A DNA stretch of 26,023 nt from an uncultured Clostridia bacterium. Lineage in GTDB: Bacteria > Bacillota > Clostridia > Christensenellales > DUVY01. Under the pieces are notes generated by a model that was not told where the DNA came from, searched no databases, and saw only the letters and a program-made list of their open reading frames with translations. This document shows positions 15,632 through 22,714 of this stretch, in pieces. A program made the translations under genes and the position numbers. The stretch covers positions 1 to 26,023 of the forward strand of contig CALAYY010000154.1 in NCBI GenBank assembly GCA_937895465.1, read 5' to 3'. Every line of letters starts with the position of its first letter. Position 1 is the stretch's first letter.

Positions 15632-16795
15632 ATGAGTGAAAGAAAACCAAGAATTGTTTTTACTTTTGTAGAAGCGGGATTAGGGCATATAATGCCGATA
15701 ACAGCAGTATATGATGCCTTTGTAAAAAAATACGGCGATCAATGTGAAGTTGTCAAGACATATTTTTATCAAGATAAGAAAGACCCTAATATGAAATATG
15801 TTGAAGATGAGTTTATCAAAGAAGTCAAACTTCACAATGCCAAAAAGGGCAGGGGTGCATTACAGTTTGCATTAATGGGTCTATTCGGCTCTAGATTTTC
15901 TATGAGATATCTCATGGAAAAAAGATATCATAGAGGATTAGCCCCTTCAATAGAATACCTTCAAAGCTTAGATGCTGATTTGATATTCAGTACGCACTTT
16001 TCAACCCTCTATTATGCAGCTGCTGCTAGAGAAAAAGGTCTTATCGACAGCGATATTGTAGCGTATTGTCCTGACCCTGTCATAGGAAGACAATGGGACA
16101 ACAGAGTTGATCTAATAGGCTTAAGCAGCAGTGTCGGAAAACAAAAAGCTGAAAGAACCCGTTTTAAAAAAGGTCAGGTAGTTGAAATCCCTTTTCTTAT
16201 TAGAGAAGCAGTAAAAGATTATGATAAGGATAAGGCGTTTTATCGAAAAGAGTTGGGTATTCCTCAAGATAATTTTACTGTATTGTTAGCTGACGGCGCT
16301 TACGGTGCAGGAAAGTTAAGAGACACCGTTATAAAACTGTTAAAGTCCAAAGAAAAAATGACTATAATAGCAGTATGCGGAAGAAATGAAAACCTATATA
16401 AAGAATTTTGCGGTCTGAAAGCTCCAGAAAATATTACATTTATGCCTTTTGGATTTACTGACAAAATGCTTTTGCTTTCTGCTTGCTGTGATTTGTTTGT
16501 AGGAAAAGCAGGTGCTAGCAACTTGGCTGAACCTTGTTATTTTGGTGCACCTCAGATAATTACTTTTTGTGCAACCCCAATAGAAAAATGGATATCAAGG
16601 CATTATACGCATTTTGTTAAAAGCGCAATTCAAATATCTGATGTCAATAAGGCTGTTGAAAAGATAGAAGAATGGATAAAGCACCCTGACAAGATGCAGC
16701 CGTATAAAGATGCGTGCGTATCTCAGCACAGAACGGACGGACCTATTCAGCTAGCAGACATTTTGTGGAACAGGTTATCTCAAAAGCAAAAATAA
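15632..16795 (+). CDS. GT28-like glycosyltransferase (MurG / diacylglycerol glucosyltransferase type)
   Basis: This 387-residue GT-B-fold protein has an N-terminal glycine-rich acceptor loop (GLGHIMPITAVYDAF at 17-31) and, in the C-terminal half, nucleotide-sugar binding features (VCGRNENLYKEF, then FVGKAGASNLAEP and YFGAP). It resembles UgtP and MGDG synthases more than MurG. There is no signal peptide; such enzymes act at the inner face of the membrane. It starts 20 bp after the S-component gene with SD AGGTGA, and a terminator follows 22 bp after its stop, making it the last gene of the uronate operon. How a lipid or cell-wall glycosyltransferase relates to uronate use is not obvious. Donor and acceptor are unknown. 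Confidence 0.7.
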   Translation: MSERKPRIVFTFVEAGLGHIMPITAVYDAFVKKYGDQCEVVKTYFYQDKKDPNMKYVEDEFIKEVKLHNAKKGRGALQFALMGLFGSRFSMRYLMEKRYHRGLAPSIEYLQSLDADLIFSTHFSTLYYAAAAREKGLIDSDIVAYCPDPVIGRQWDNRVDLIGLSSSVGKQKAERTRFKKGQVVEIPFLIREAVKDYDKDKAFYRKELGIPQDNFTVLLADGAYGAGKLRDTVIKLLKSKEKMTIIAVCGRNENLYKEFCGLKAPENITFMPFGFTDKMLLLSACCDLFVGKAGASNLAEPCYFGAPQIITFCATPIEKWISRHYTHFVKSAIQISDVNKAVEKIEEWIKHPDKMQPYKDACVSQHRTDGPIQLADILWNRLSQKQK

Positions 16796-16817
16796 TTTTA
16801 ACTTATGTATATATATT

Positions 16818-16849
16818 AATCCCACTTTATTTTATATTGTGGGATTTTT
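16818..16849 (+). terminator. Rho-independent terminator of the uronate operon
   Basis: AATCCCAC (16818-16825) pairs perfectly with GTGGGATT (16839-16846) around a 13-base AT loop and runs directly into a T-tract. It lies just after the glycosyltransferase stop and so closes the transcript that begins at or before uxaC. Confidence 0.8.
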
Positions 16850-16865
16850 CACTATTTATAGCACT
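16850..16865. promoter_or_regulatory. Candidate operator box A
   Basis: CACTATTTATAGCACT. Its inner part CTATTTATAGCACT matches the reverse complement of box B (16923-16940) at 13 of 14 positions. The two boxes lie about 75 bp apart, on either side of a TATAAT at 16888. A looping or double-site repressor is a plausible reader; the regulator is unknown. Confidence 0.4.
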
Positions 16866-16887
16866 ATGTTTTTATTTTAAAAAAGTA

Positions 16888-16893
16888 TATAAT
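16888..16893 (+). promoter_or_regulatory. Candidate -10 element (TATAAT)
   Basis: A perfect TATAAT lies about 60 bp before the isomerase-like gene at 16954. The region 17 bp upstream (16865-16870, TATGTT) is a poor -35, so the promoter may need an activator, or may lean on the -10 alone. Confidence 0.4.
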
Positions 16894-16922
16894 GTTCAAT
16901 AAGATTAGCAATATCTATTAAA

Positions 16923-16940
16923 AGTGTTATAAATAGCACT
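16923..16940. promoter_or_regulatory. Candidate operator box B
   Basis: AGTGTTATAAATAGCACT is a near-palindrome (14 of 18 positions agree with its own reverse complement) placed between the -10 element and the SD of the gene at 16954. This is a typical repressor position, and it resembles box A upstream. Confidence 0.45.
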
Positions 16941-16953
16941 AAAGAGAAGGATA

Positions 16954-17811
16954 ATGGCAAGAAGATTATTATCGTGCGAAACGGGGTCGTTTAATAAGAT
17001 TGGCGGAAATTTTGAGATTATAAAACTTCTTTATCAAGCAGGCTTTCAAGCTTATGATTTTTCTATGTTTGAAGGTCATGTTAACAGGCTGATTGATGCT
17101 GATAATTACCAGCAAAAAGCGCAAGAACTAAGACAATATGCAGACGGCTTGGGCATTGTATGCAATCAAGCACATGCACCTTTTCCCACAATAAAAGAAA
17201 ATGACGATAATTATAATAATTACATCTTCCAAAAAATTACAAAAGCCATAGAAGTAGCATATATTTTGGGTGCCCGCACTATAATTGTTCATCCATGCAA
17301 TAATTATACTGCCGAACAAAACGCTGATATGTACCAACGATTTTTGCCATATTTGAAAGACTTTGGAATGAAAATTGCTTTGGAAAATATGTGGAATAGA
17401 AAAAAAGGCGCTAAATATGTAAATAAGGCTGCTTGTTCGCACCACAAAGATTTTTTAAAACATCTGAGCCTTTTGGATGAAAGATATTTTACAGCTTGTC
17501 TTGATATAGGACATGCCGAAATGAAAGGGCTGAAAACAAGCGCGGTTAAGATAATTAATACTTTAGCCGACAGACTTACTAATCTTCATATACACGATAA
17601 TGATTTGTGCGGGGATTTGCATCAGCTGCCCTTTACAGGCAAAATTAATTTTGAAGAGATTTTGGACGCTTTAAAACAAAATAATTATCAGGGCGATTTA
17701 ACCTTTGAGGCAAACAACTATATCAAGCCGTTTCCTTTGGACCTCTACCCTAAGGCAGTAAGATTGCTGGCAGAAATAGGCAATTATTTTAAGGACAGAT
17801 TAGAAAATTGA
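16954..17811 (+). CDS. Xylose isomerase-like TIM-barrel sugar (phosphate) isomerase/epimerase
   Basis: This 285-residue cytoplasmic protein belongs to the AP-endonuclease-2/xylose isomerase-like barrel family. Likely divalent-metal ligands are E144 (ALENM), D184 and H187 (CLDIGHAE), H214 (HIHDND) and E252 (TFEAN). Members isomerise or epimerise keto sugars, inositol derivatives or sugar phosphates, and the substrate cannot be read from sequence. The SD AGAAGGA is 4-5 bp before ATG 16954. It lies behind its own promoter and operator boxes and is followed 83 bp later by a GH43 gene, so a role in handling the released pentose or its derivative is a reasonable inference. Confidence 0.78.
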   Translation: MARRLLSCETGSFNKIGGNFEIIKLLYQAGFQAYDFSMFEGHVNRLIDADNYQQKAQELRQYADGLGIVCNQAHAPFPTIKENDDNYNNYIFQKITKAIEVAYILGARTIIVHPCNNYTAEQNADMYQRFLPYLKDFGMKIALENMWNRKKGAKYVNKAACSHHKDFLKHLSLLDERYFTACLDIGHAEMKGLKTSAVKIINTLADRLTNLHIHDNDLCGDLHQLPFTGKINFEEILDALKQNNYQGDLTFEANNYIKPFPLDLYPKAVRLLAEIGNYFKDRLEN

Positions 17812-17838
17812 ACAAATAGACTTCAGCGACTTTTTATC

Positions 17839-17867
17839 TTGTAAATAATATGATATATTCTTAATAT
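17839..17867 (+). promoter_or_regulatory. Weak candidate promoter for the GH43 gene
   Basis: TTGTAA (17839-17844), 17 bp, TAATAT (17862-17867). Each hexamer departs from consensus, and the surrounding DNA is very AT-rich, so this could be chance. Readthrough from the gene at 16954 is equally possible. Confidence 0.25.
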
Positions 17868-17894
17868 CAAAGTGTATTTTTAGGGGGATTATTT

Positions 17895-19394
17895 ATGCAC
17901 TATTACAATCCTGTAATCAGAGGATTTTATCCTGACCCTAGTGTTTGTTATGCAGACGGTTGGTTTTATCTTGTTTGCAGCAGTTTTGAATATTTTCCGG
18001 GCATTCCTATTTTTAAAAGCAATAATCTTATAGATTGGGAGTTAATAGGGCATTGTCTTACTAAGACCAGCCAGCTTGATCTTAATCAAGTATCATCTTC
18101 AGGCGGATTATTTGCGCCGACTATTAGATATCATAAGGGCAGATTTTATATGATTGTTACTAATGTAAGCGGCGGCGGCAACTTTTTTGTTTATACTGAC
18201 GATATAAACGGAGAATGGTCTGACCCTATTTTTGTTCTTCATCAAGGGATTGACCCGTCACTTATGTTTGACGGCGATAAAGTATATTTTACAGGCACAG
18301 GAACGGACGAAAACGGAAAATCAGGTATCTGTCAATGTGAAATAGATATAGAAACAGGCAAAATCTTAACACCCTCAAAATGCATAAGCCAAGGCAGCGG
18401 CGGACGGTATGTCGAAGGTCCGCATCTGTATCACATCAATGATTATTATTACCTTATGATGTCCGAGGGCGGAACAGAATATGGGCACATGCTGACATTA
18501 TTTAGAAGCACTGACCCATACGGACCTTTTGAGGCTTGTCCCTTTAATCCTATTTTGACCAATCGCAATTTGGGTGGCTATAAGATTCAGGGAGCCGGAC
18601 ACGCCGATTTAACCCATGATGAGCAAGGCAATTGGTGGTTGGTGCATCTTGCGTTTAGGCAGATTGACAAGTGGAAACCTTTTCATCATCTGGGACGTGA
18701 AGTGTTTTTGCAGCCTGTTAGCTGGACAAAGGACGGATGGATAAAAACAGGCGTTGATGGCACGTCAAGAATTGGATATACGAAGTTAGACGGAAAATGG
18801 AGCATACTTAATGAAGATGAACAAAAACAACAGATATGGCAGCCCAACCAAAAAGAAGCGTGCTTTTTAAGACGCCCTGATTACAGTCTGTACCGTTTTG
18901 AAAATAATAGATTTTATTTAAAAGGCACTATAGATACTCTTGACGGTATTGGCAACCCCACTTTTTTGGGTATTCGCCAAAAAGAATTTGATTGTATTAT
19001 GTCATGCAGTATTAACGGACAGACTATGACAATCGGACAAGAAGCAGGTTTAAGTGTTTATATGAGAGAAAACAATCATTATGACCTATTGGTTGAAAAG
19101 GAAGATAATAATTATTATATAAAACTAATACTAAAAATAGGTGAACATGGTTTTATTATTAATAGCATTAATTTAAACCATTCGGATATAAAATTAAAGA
19201 TAACAGCTAATGCGGGAATTTATATGTTTTATGCTAAAGGCGATCAAGATGATTATACTTATCTTGGCAGGGCAGAAACTAAGTATCTTTCAAGTGAGGT
19301 AGCAGAAGGTTTTACAGGCGTTATCTTGGCGGCATATTGTGTTGCTGATAAAGAGGGTAAGAGCGGCTGGGTAGAATATCAACTGATAGAATAA
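17895..19394 (+). CDS. GH43 beta-xylosidase / alpha-L-arabinofuranosidase
   Basis: This 499-residue protein opens with the five-bladed propeller of GH43 (about 1-320) and ends with a beta-sandwich (about 330-499), the layout of intracellular xylosidases. The three catalytic acids are visible: D14 in FYPDPS (base), D120 in GIDPSLMF (pKa modulator), E174 in YVEGPHLY (acid). GGLFAPTIRY is at 70-79 and GAGHAD at about 234-239. There is no signal peptide, so it would cleave imported xylo- or arabino-oligosaccharides. The SD TAGGGGG lies 7 bp before ATG 17895. The stop codon is 1 bp from the convergent DeoR gene. Whether it prefers xylose or arabinose ends is not decidable by eye. Confidence 0.86.
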   Translation: MHYYNPVIRGFYPDPSVCYADGWFYLVCSSFEYFPGIPIFKSNNLIDWELIGHCLTKTSQLDLNQVSSSGGLFAPTIRYHKGRFYMIVTNVSGGGNFFVYTDDINGEWSDPIFVLHQGIDPSLMFDGDKVYFTGTGTDENGKSGICQCEIDIETGKILTPSKCISQGSGGRYVEGPHLYHINDYYYLMMSEGGTEYGHMLTLFRSTDPYGPFEACPFNPILTNRNLGGYKIQGAGHADLTHDEQGNWWLVHLAFRQIDKWKPFHHLGREVFLQPVSWTKDGWIKTGVDGTSRIGYTKLDGKWSILNEDEQKQQIWQPNQKEACFLRRPDYSLYRFENNRFYLKGTIDTLDGIGNPTFLGIRQKEFDCIMSCSINGQTMTIGQEAGLSVYMRENNHYDLLVEKEDNNYYIKLILKIGEHGFIINSINLNHSDIKLKITANAGIYMFYAKGDQDDYTYLGRAETKYLSSEVAEGFTGVILAAYCVADKEGKSGWVEYQLIE

Positions 19395-19395
19395 A

Positions 19396-20139
19396 TTACC
19401 ATAACTTAGCTTTAGCAGTATAAACATTTTTGGAAAAGCTTTTTTCGCTGATTATATCTGTAATATCTTCTACAGAGCATAGGTTATGAATACAAGGTTT
19501 GCCAATCTTTCGAGAATCCAAAAGGAGAACTTTTCTTTTTGACGCCCCTAGCATAACCTTTCTAATATTGTTTTCTTCAACAGCATTATCAGTAAGAATC
19601 CCTTCAACTGTAAGTGTACGTACAGAAATAAAGCATATGTCAGCATTAAATGATTTTAGATATTTTTCGGCATGCGACCCCACAAAAGCAAGCGAATTAT
19701 TGATTAATTGCCCGCCTGTGCAATAATTTTTGATTTTCAGCTCTCCCAGCATTACACTTGCTTTGGCGCTGTTGGTTACTACTATTATTTCCTTAAAATC
19801 CTTTAAAAAAGGTATAATTGACAGGCTGCTTGTAGATGAATCAAGCATGATAAGATTGCCGTCATGGATAAGCGAAACCGCTTTTTTGGCAATTAGTATT
19901 TTTTCATCGTTATGTTCCCTTTCTCTTATATATAACGGGAGATTTTCGTCTAAACCCAAAGGTTTTAACAAAACGCCGCCATGAGTTCGGATAACTTTTC
20001 CTTCAGCTTCTAAGCTAGTCAAATCCCGCCTTACAGTAGGTTCACTTATAAAAAGCTTTTTAGAAAGTTCTTTTATAGATGTGCTTTCGTTGTATGAAAG
20101 CAGCTCCAAAATATCTTTTTCTCTATCGTCTAACGGCAC
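19396..20139 (-). CDS. DeoR-family transcriptional repressor
   Basis: This 247-residue protein has an N-terminal winged helix-turn-helix with the family signature (SIKELSKKLFISEPTVRRDL at 21-40, then EGKVIRTHGG) and a C-terminal sugar-phosphate sensing domain (LDSSTSSL, TGGQLINN, and LLLDSRKIG in place of the usual D-x-SK-x-G). The start is GTG at 20139-20137, with AGGAG 9 bases upstream on the minus strand. It is divergent from the dehydrogenase/malic enzyme operon across a 168 bp region with strong dyad symmetry, so it probably represses that operon and itself. The effector is normally a phosphorylated sugar; which one is unknown. Confidence 0.88.
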   Translation of the reverse strand: MPLDDREKDILELLSYNESTSIKELSKKLFISEPTVRRDLTSLEAEGKVIRTHGGVLLKPLGLDENLPLYIREREHNDEKILIAKKAVSLIHDGNLIMLDSSTSSLSIIPFLKDFKEIIVVTNSAKASVMLGELKIKNYCTGGQLINNSLAFVGSHAEKYLKSFNADICFISVRTLTVEGILTDNAVEENNIRKVMLGASKRKVLLLDSRKIGKPCIHNLCSVEDITDIISEKSFSKNVYTAKAKLW

Positions 20140-20164
20140 CTAATTTGACTCCTGTTATGATTGA

Positions 20165-20180
20165 TTGATTAAAAAATCAA
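20165..20180. promoter_or_regulatory. Palindrome next to the deoR-type promoter
   Basis: TTGATT-AAAA-AATCAA is a perfect 6+6 inverted repeat overlapping the presumed -10 of the minus-strand regulator gene. It repeats the TTGA/TCAA units seen in the larger dyad downstream, so it may be a further repressor site for autoregulation. Confidence 0.4.
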
Positions 20181-20194
20181 GGTATTATTGTCAA
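20166..20194 (-). promoter_or_regulatory. Candidate promoter of the DeoR-family gene
   Basis: On the minus strand: TTGACA at 20194-20189, 17 bp spacer, TAATCA at 20171-20166. The -35 is perfect and lies within the left arm of the 20187-20237 dyad, mirroring the + strand promoter. Confidence 0.5.
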
Positions 20195-20237
20195 TATATG
20201 ATTGAAACGCTCAAACAATCTAATCAATATTGACAAT
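20187..20237. promoter_or_regulatory. Large dyad-symmetric operator between divergent promoters
   Basis: ATTGTCAATAT (20187-20197) and ATATTGACAAT (20227-20237) are perfect 11 bp inverted repeats with centres 40 bp apart (about four helical turns). A nested GATTG/CAATC pair sits inside. Each arm contains the TTGACA -35 of one of the two divergent promoters, so a protein bound here would block both. The adjacent DeoR-family protein is the obvious candidate. Confidence 0.6.
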
Positions 20238-20258
20238 TTTGATCAGCGATATTATAAC
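20230..20258 (+). promoter_or_regulatory. Strong candidate promoter of the dehydrogenase / malic enzyme operon
   Basis: TTGACA (20230-20235), 17 bp, TATAAC (20253-20258), about 50 bp before ATG 20308. This is the best sigma-A-type promoter in the window. Its -35 is part of the right arm of the operator dyad. Confidence 0.7.
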
Positions 20259-20307
20259 ATACTAAAGCAGTCAAATCAATTAAGATTATAATTTTTAGGA
20301 GATATAT

Positions 20308-21417
20308 ATGCCAAAAGTAATATTAGATTGGAAAACGGCGGAAAGTTTTATTACAGACACTTTTATAAAAGTAGGAGTACCCCAAGAGGATGCTAAGATA
20401 TGTACTGATGTATTGTTGGAGTCTGATAGACGCGGTATAGAGTCACATGGATGTAACCGCTTTAAGCCTATTTATATTGACAGAATTAAGGCAGGGATTC
20501 AAAACCCTGTAACCAATTTTGAAATTGTCAAGCAAACACCGACTACGGCAGTAATTGACGGTCATGACGGAATGGGTCAGGTTATAGGCTACAAATCAAT
20601 GAAAATGGCTATCGAAAAAGCCAAAAAATACGGAATGGGTATGGTAGCTGTAAGAAACTCCTGTCACTATGGAATAGCAGGCTATTACTCTACAATGGCA
20701 GCTAAAGAAGGCATGATAAGTTTTAATGGAACTAACGCAAGACCTTCTATTGCACCTACTTTCGGTGTGGAAAATATGCTTGGCACCAATCCGCTTACAA
20801 TAGGGTTTCCTACCGACGAAGAATTTCCTTTTGTGTTAGACTGTGCTACTTCAATCATCCAAAGAGGCCGAATTGAATATTATGACAGAGAGGGCAGAAG
20901 TACCCCTCAGGGCATGGTTATCGGCGCTGACGGACATACTAAGACAGATTCTAAGCAGATTTTAATAGACCTTAACACAGGCGACGCCGCACTTGCGCCT
21001 TTGGGCGGAATCGGCGAGGAATTTGCCGGATATAAGGGCTATGGTTATGCTACTGTGGTAGAAGTTTTATCAGCGGCTTTGCAGGCAGGCAATTATCTCA
21101 AAATGCTTACAGGCATAGGTGAAAACGGCGAAAAGAAAAAGTTCCATTTGGGTCATTTCTTTATCGCAATAGACACTAAAGCATTTATGGGATTGGATTC
21201 TTTCAAAAAGACGGCAGGCGACATTATGCGTGAACTTAGAGCGTCCAGAAAAGCCCCCGGAGAAGAGAGAATTTATACTGCAGGTGAGAAGGAATATCTT
21301 GTATGGCAAGAGAGAAAAGACAGCGGTGTTCCTATCAATGAAGCCGTTCAAAAAGAAATGAGTCAGGTAAGAGATGACTTAGGCTTAACTCAATATGTGT
21401 TCCCTTGGGAGAAATAA
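20308..21417 (+). CDS. Ldh_2-family malate/L-lactate-type dehydrogenase
   Basis: This 369-residue protein has the non-Rossmann malate/L-lactate/ureidoglycolate dehydrogenase fold: ESHGCNRF at 45-52, GHDGMGQV at 85-92, catalytic-type H120 in SCHYGIAGYY, GTNPLTIGFP, FVLDCATS, and GYKGYGYATV. Members oxidise 2-hydroxyacids with NAD(P). The substrate cannot be read off: malate, lactate, sulfolactate and sugar-acid users share these motifs. The next gene, 3 bp on, encodes malic enzyme, which makes malate to oxaloacetate the likeliest reaction. The SD TAGGAG is 7 bp before ATG 20308, behind a strong regulated promoter. Confidence 0.84.
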   Translation: MPKVILDWKTAESFITDTFIKVGVPQEDAKICTDVLLESDRRGIESHGCNRFKPIYIDRIKAGIQNPVTNFEIVKQTPTTAVIDGHDGMGQVIGYKSMKMAIEKAKKYGMGMVAVRNSCHYGIAGYYSTMAAKEGMISFNGTNARPSIAPTFGVENMLGTNPLTIGFPTDEEFPFVLDCATSIIQRGRIEYYDREGRSTPQGMVIGADGHTKTDSKQILIDLNTGDAALAPLGGIGEEFAGYKGYGYATVVEVLSAALQAGNYLKMLTGIGENGEKKKFHLGHFFIAIDTKAFMGLDSFKKTAGDIMRELRASRKAPGEERIYTAGEKEYLVWQERKDSGVPINEAVQKEMSQVRDDLGLTQYVFPWEK

Positions 21418-21420
21418 ATT

Positions 21421-22593
21421 ATGGATTATATGAAAGAATCGTTAAAACGCCATTATGAATGGAAAGGAAAAATAGAGGTAAAACAGCGTATAGATGTCAA
21501 GACCAAAGAGGATTTGTCTTTGGCTTATACACCTGGTGTTGCTGCGGCATGTCTTGAAATTCAAAAAGACAACAGCCTGTCCTATGACCTTACAAGACGG
21601 TGGAATACAGTTGCTGTGGTAACTGACGGAACAGCGGTGTTGGGGCTTGGAGATATAGGACCTGAGGCAGGTATGCCTGTTATGGAAGGCAAGGCGCTTT
21701 TGTTTAAGGCTTTTGGCAATGTGGATGCAATTCCTATTTGCATTAAGTCCAAGGATGTTGATGAAATCGTAAAGACTGTATATATGATTTCAGGCAGTTT
21801 TGGCGGAATCAATCTTGAGGATATATCTGCGCCCAGATGCTTTGAAGTTGAAAAAAGACTTAAAGAAATATGTGATATTCCTGTTTTTCATGACGATCAG
21901 CACGGTACAGCTATTGTCTTAGGTGCAGCGTTAATCAACAGCTTAAAGCTTGTCAAAAAAGATATAAAAGATGTAAAAATCGTGGTTAATGGTGCGGGCA
22001 GTGCAGGTATTGCAATAACCAAATTTATATTAAGTCTAGGAGCACAAGATATTCTTGTATGTGACAGATGCGGCATAATATGCGAAGGCATGGAACATCT
22101 TAACCCCGCACAGCAGGAGATAAGTAAACTAACCAACAAAAACAAAGAGCAGGGTAATTTGGCGGCGGCAATGAAGGGTGCTGATGTGTTTATCGGCGTT
22201 TCTGCTCCCAACATCGTAAACGAAGAAATGGTTGCTTCTATGAATTCCCGCTCTATAGTATTTGCAATGGCTAATCCTGTTCCTGAAGTAATGCCCGAAG
22301 TGGCACTAAAAGCAGGTGCAGAAATTGTGGGTACAGGAAGAAGCGATTATGCCAATCAGATAAACAATGTTTTGGCGTTTCCGGGAATATTCAGAGGGGC
22401 GTTGGATGCAAGGGCAAGCGAAATAAACGAGCAAATGAAAATTGCGGCGGCTTATGCTTTGGCTGATCTAATAAATGAAAAAGAGCTTTCCAAAGAATAT
22501 ATTTTGCCTAAGGCCTTTGATGAAAGGGTGGCAGCGGCTGTTGCTAAGGCTGTTGAAAAAGCAGCAAGAGATACAGGTGTAGCTAGAAAATAA
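21421..22593 (+). CDS. Malic enzyme (malate to pyruvate + CO2), NAD-type
   Basis: This 390-residue enzyme is of the short bacterial length. AYTPGVA gives Y36; MEGKALLFKAFGNVDAIP gives catalytic K91; NLEDISAP has metal ligands E133 and D134; and HDDQHGTAI supplies D158/D159. The Rossmann motif is VVNGAGSAGIA at about 188-198, and the second strand ends LVCDRCG, with an Asp that favours NAD over NADP. ANPVPE is present. It is co-transcribed with the dehydrogenase 3 bp upstream, with the SD GGAG within that gene's last codons. Together they would send malate to both oxaloacetate and pyruvate under one regulator. Confidence 0.92.
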   Translation: MDYMKESLKRHYEWKGKIEVKQRIDVKTKEDLSLAYTPGVAAACLEIQKDNSLSYDLTRRWNTVAVVTDGTAVLGLGDIGPEAGMPVMEGKALLFKAFGNVDAIPICIKSKDVDEIVKTVYMISGSFGGINLEDISAPRCFEVEKRLKEICDIPVFHDDQHGTAIVLGAALINSLKLVKKDIKDVKIVVNGAGSAGIAITKFILSLGAQDILVCDRCGIICEGMEHLNPAQQEISKLTNKNKEQGNLAAAMKGADVFIGVSAPNIVNEEMVASMNSRSIVFAMANPVPEVMPEVALKAGAEIVGTGRSDYANQINNVLAFPGIFRGALDARASEINEQMKIAAAYALADLINEKELSKEYILPKAFDERVAAAVAKAVEKAARDTGVARK

Positions 22594-22640
22594 TCAAAAT
22601 TTCTTAATAACCTTTTTACAACATACAAATTAACTAAAAA

Positions 22641-22678
22641 AAGAATACAAACTGACAAAGCTGTTAGTTTGTATTCTT
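22641..22678. terminator. Long perfect hairpin, probable terminator (possibly bidirectional)
   Basis: AAGAATACAAACT (22641-22653) pairs perfectly with AGTTTGTATTCTT (22666-22678), and the stem extends inward by three more pairs (GAC/GTT with one wobble) to a 6-base loop. On the + strand the stem is followed only by TT and AT-rich DNA. On the minus strand it is followed by a run of seven T. It separates malic enzyme from the antiporter gene and would at least attenuate readthrough. Confidence 0.55.
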
Positions 22679-22714
22679 ATATTATATCAGCAAAAAAACA
22701 GGAGGAGATGCAGG

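Noticed and set aside
16714..16902. 62-residue + strand open frame across the end of the glycosyltransferase gene and the terminator
   Set aside because: It overlaps the end of a confirmed gene, crosses a rho-independent terminator and has no SD.
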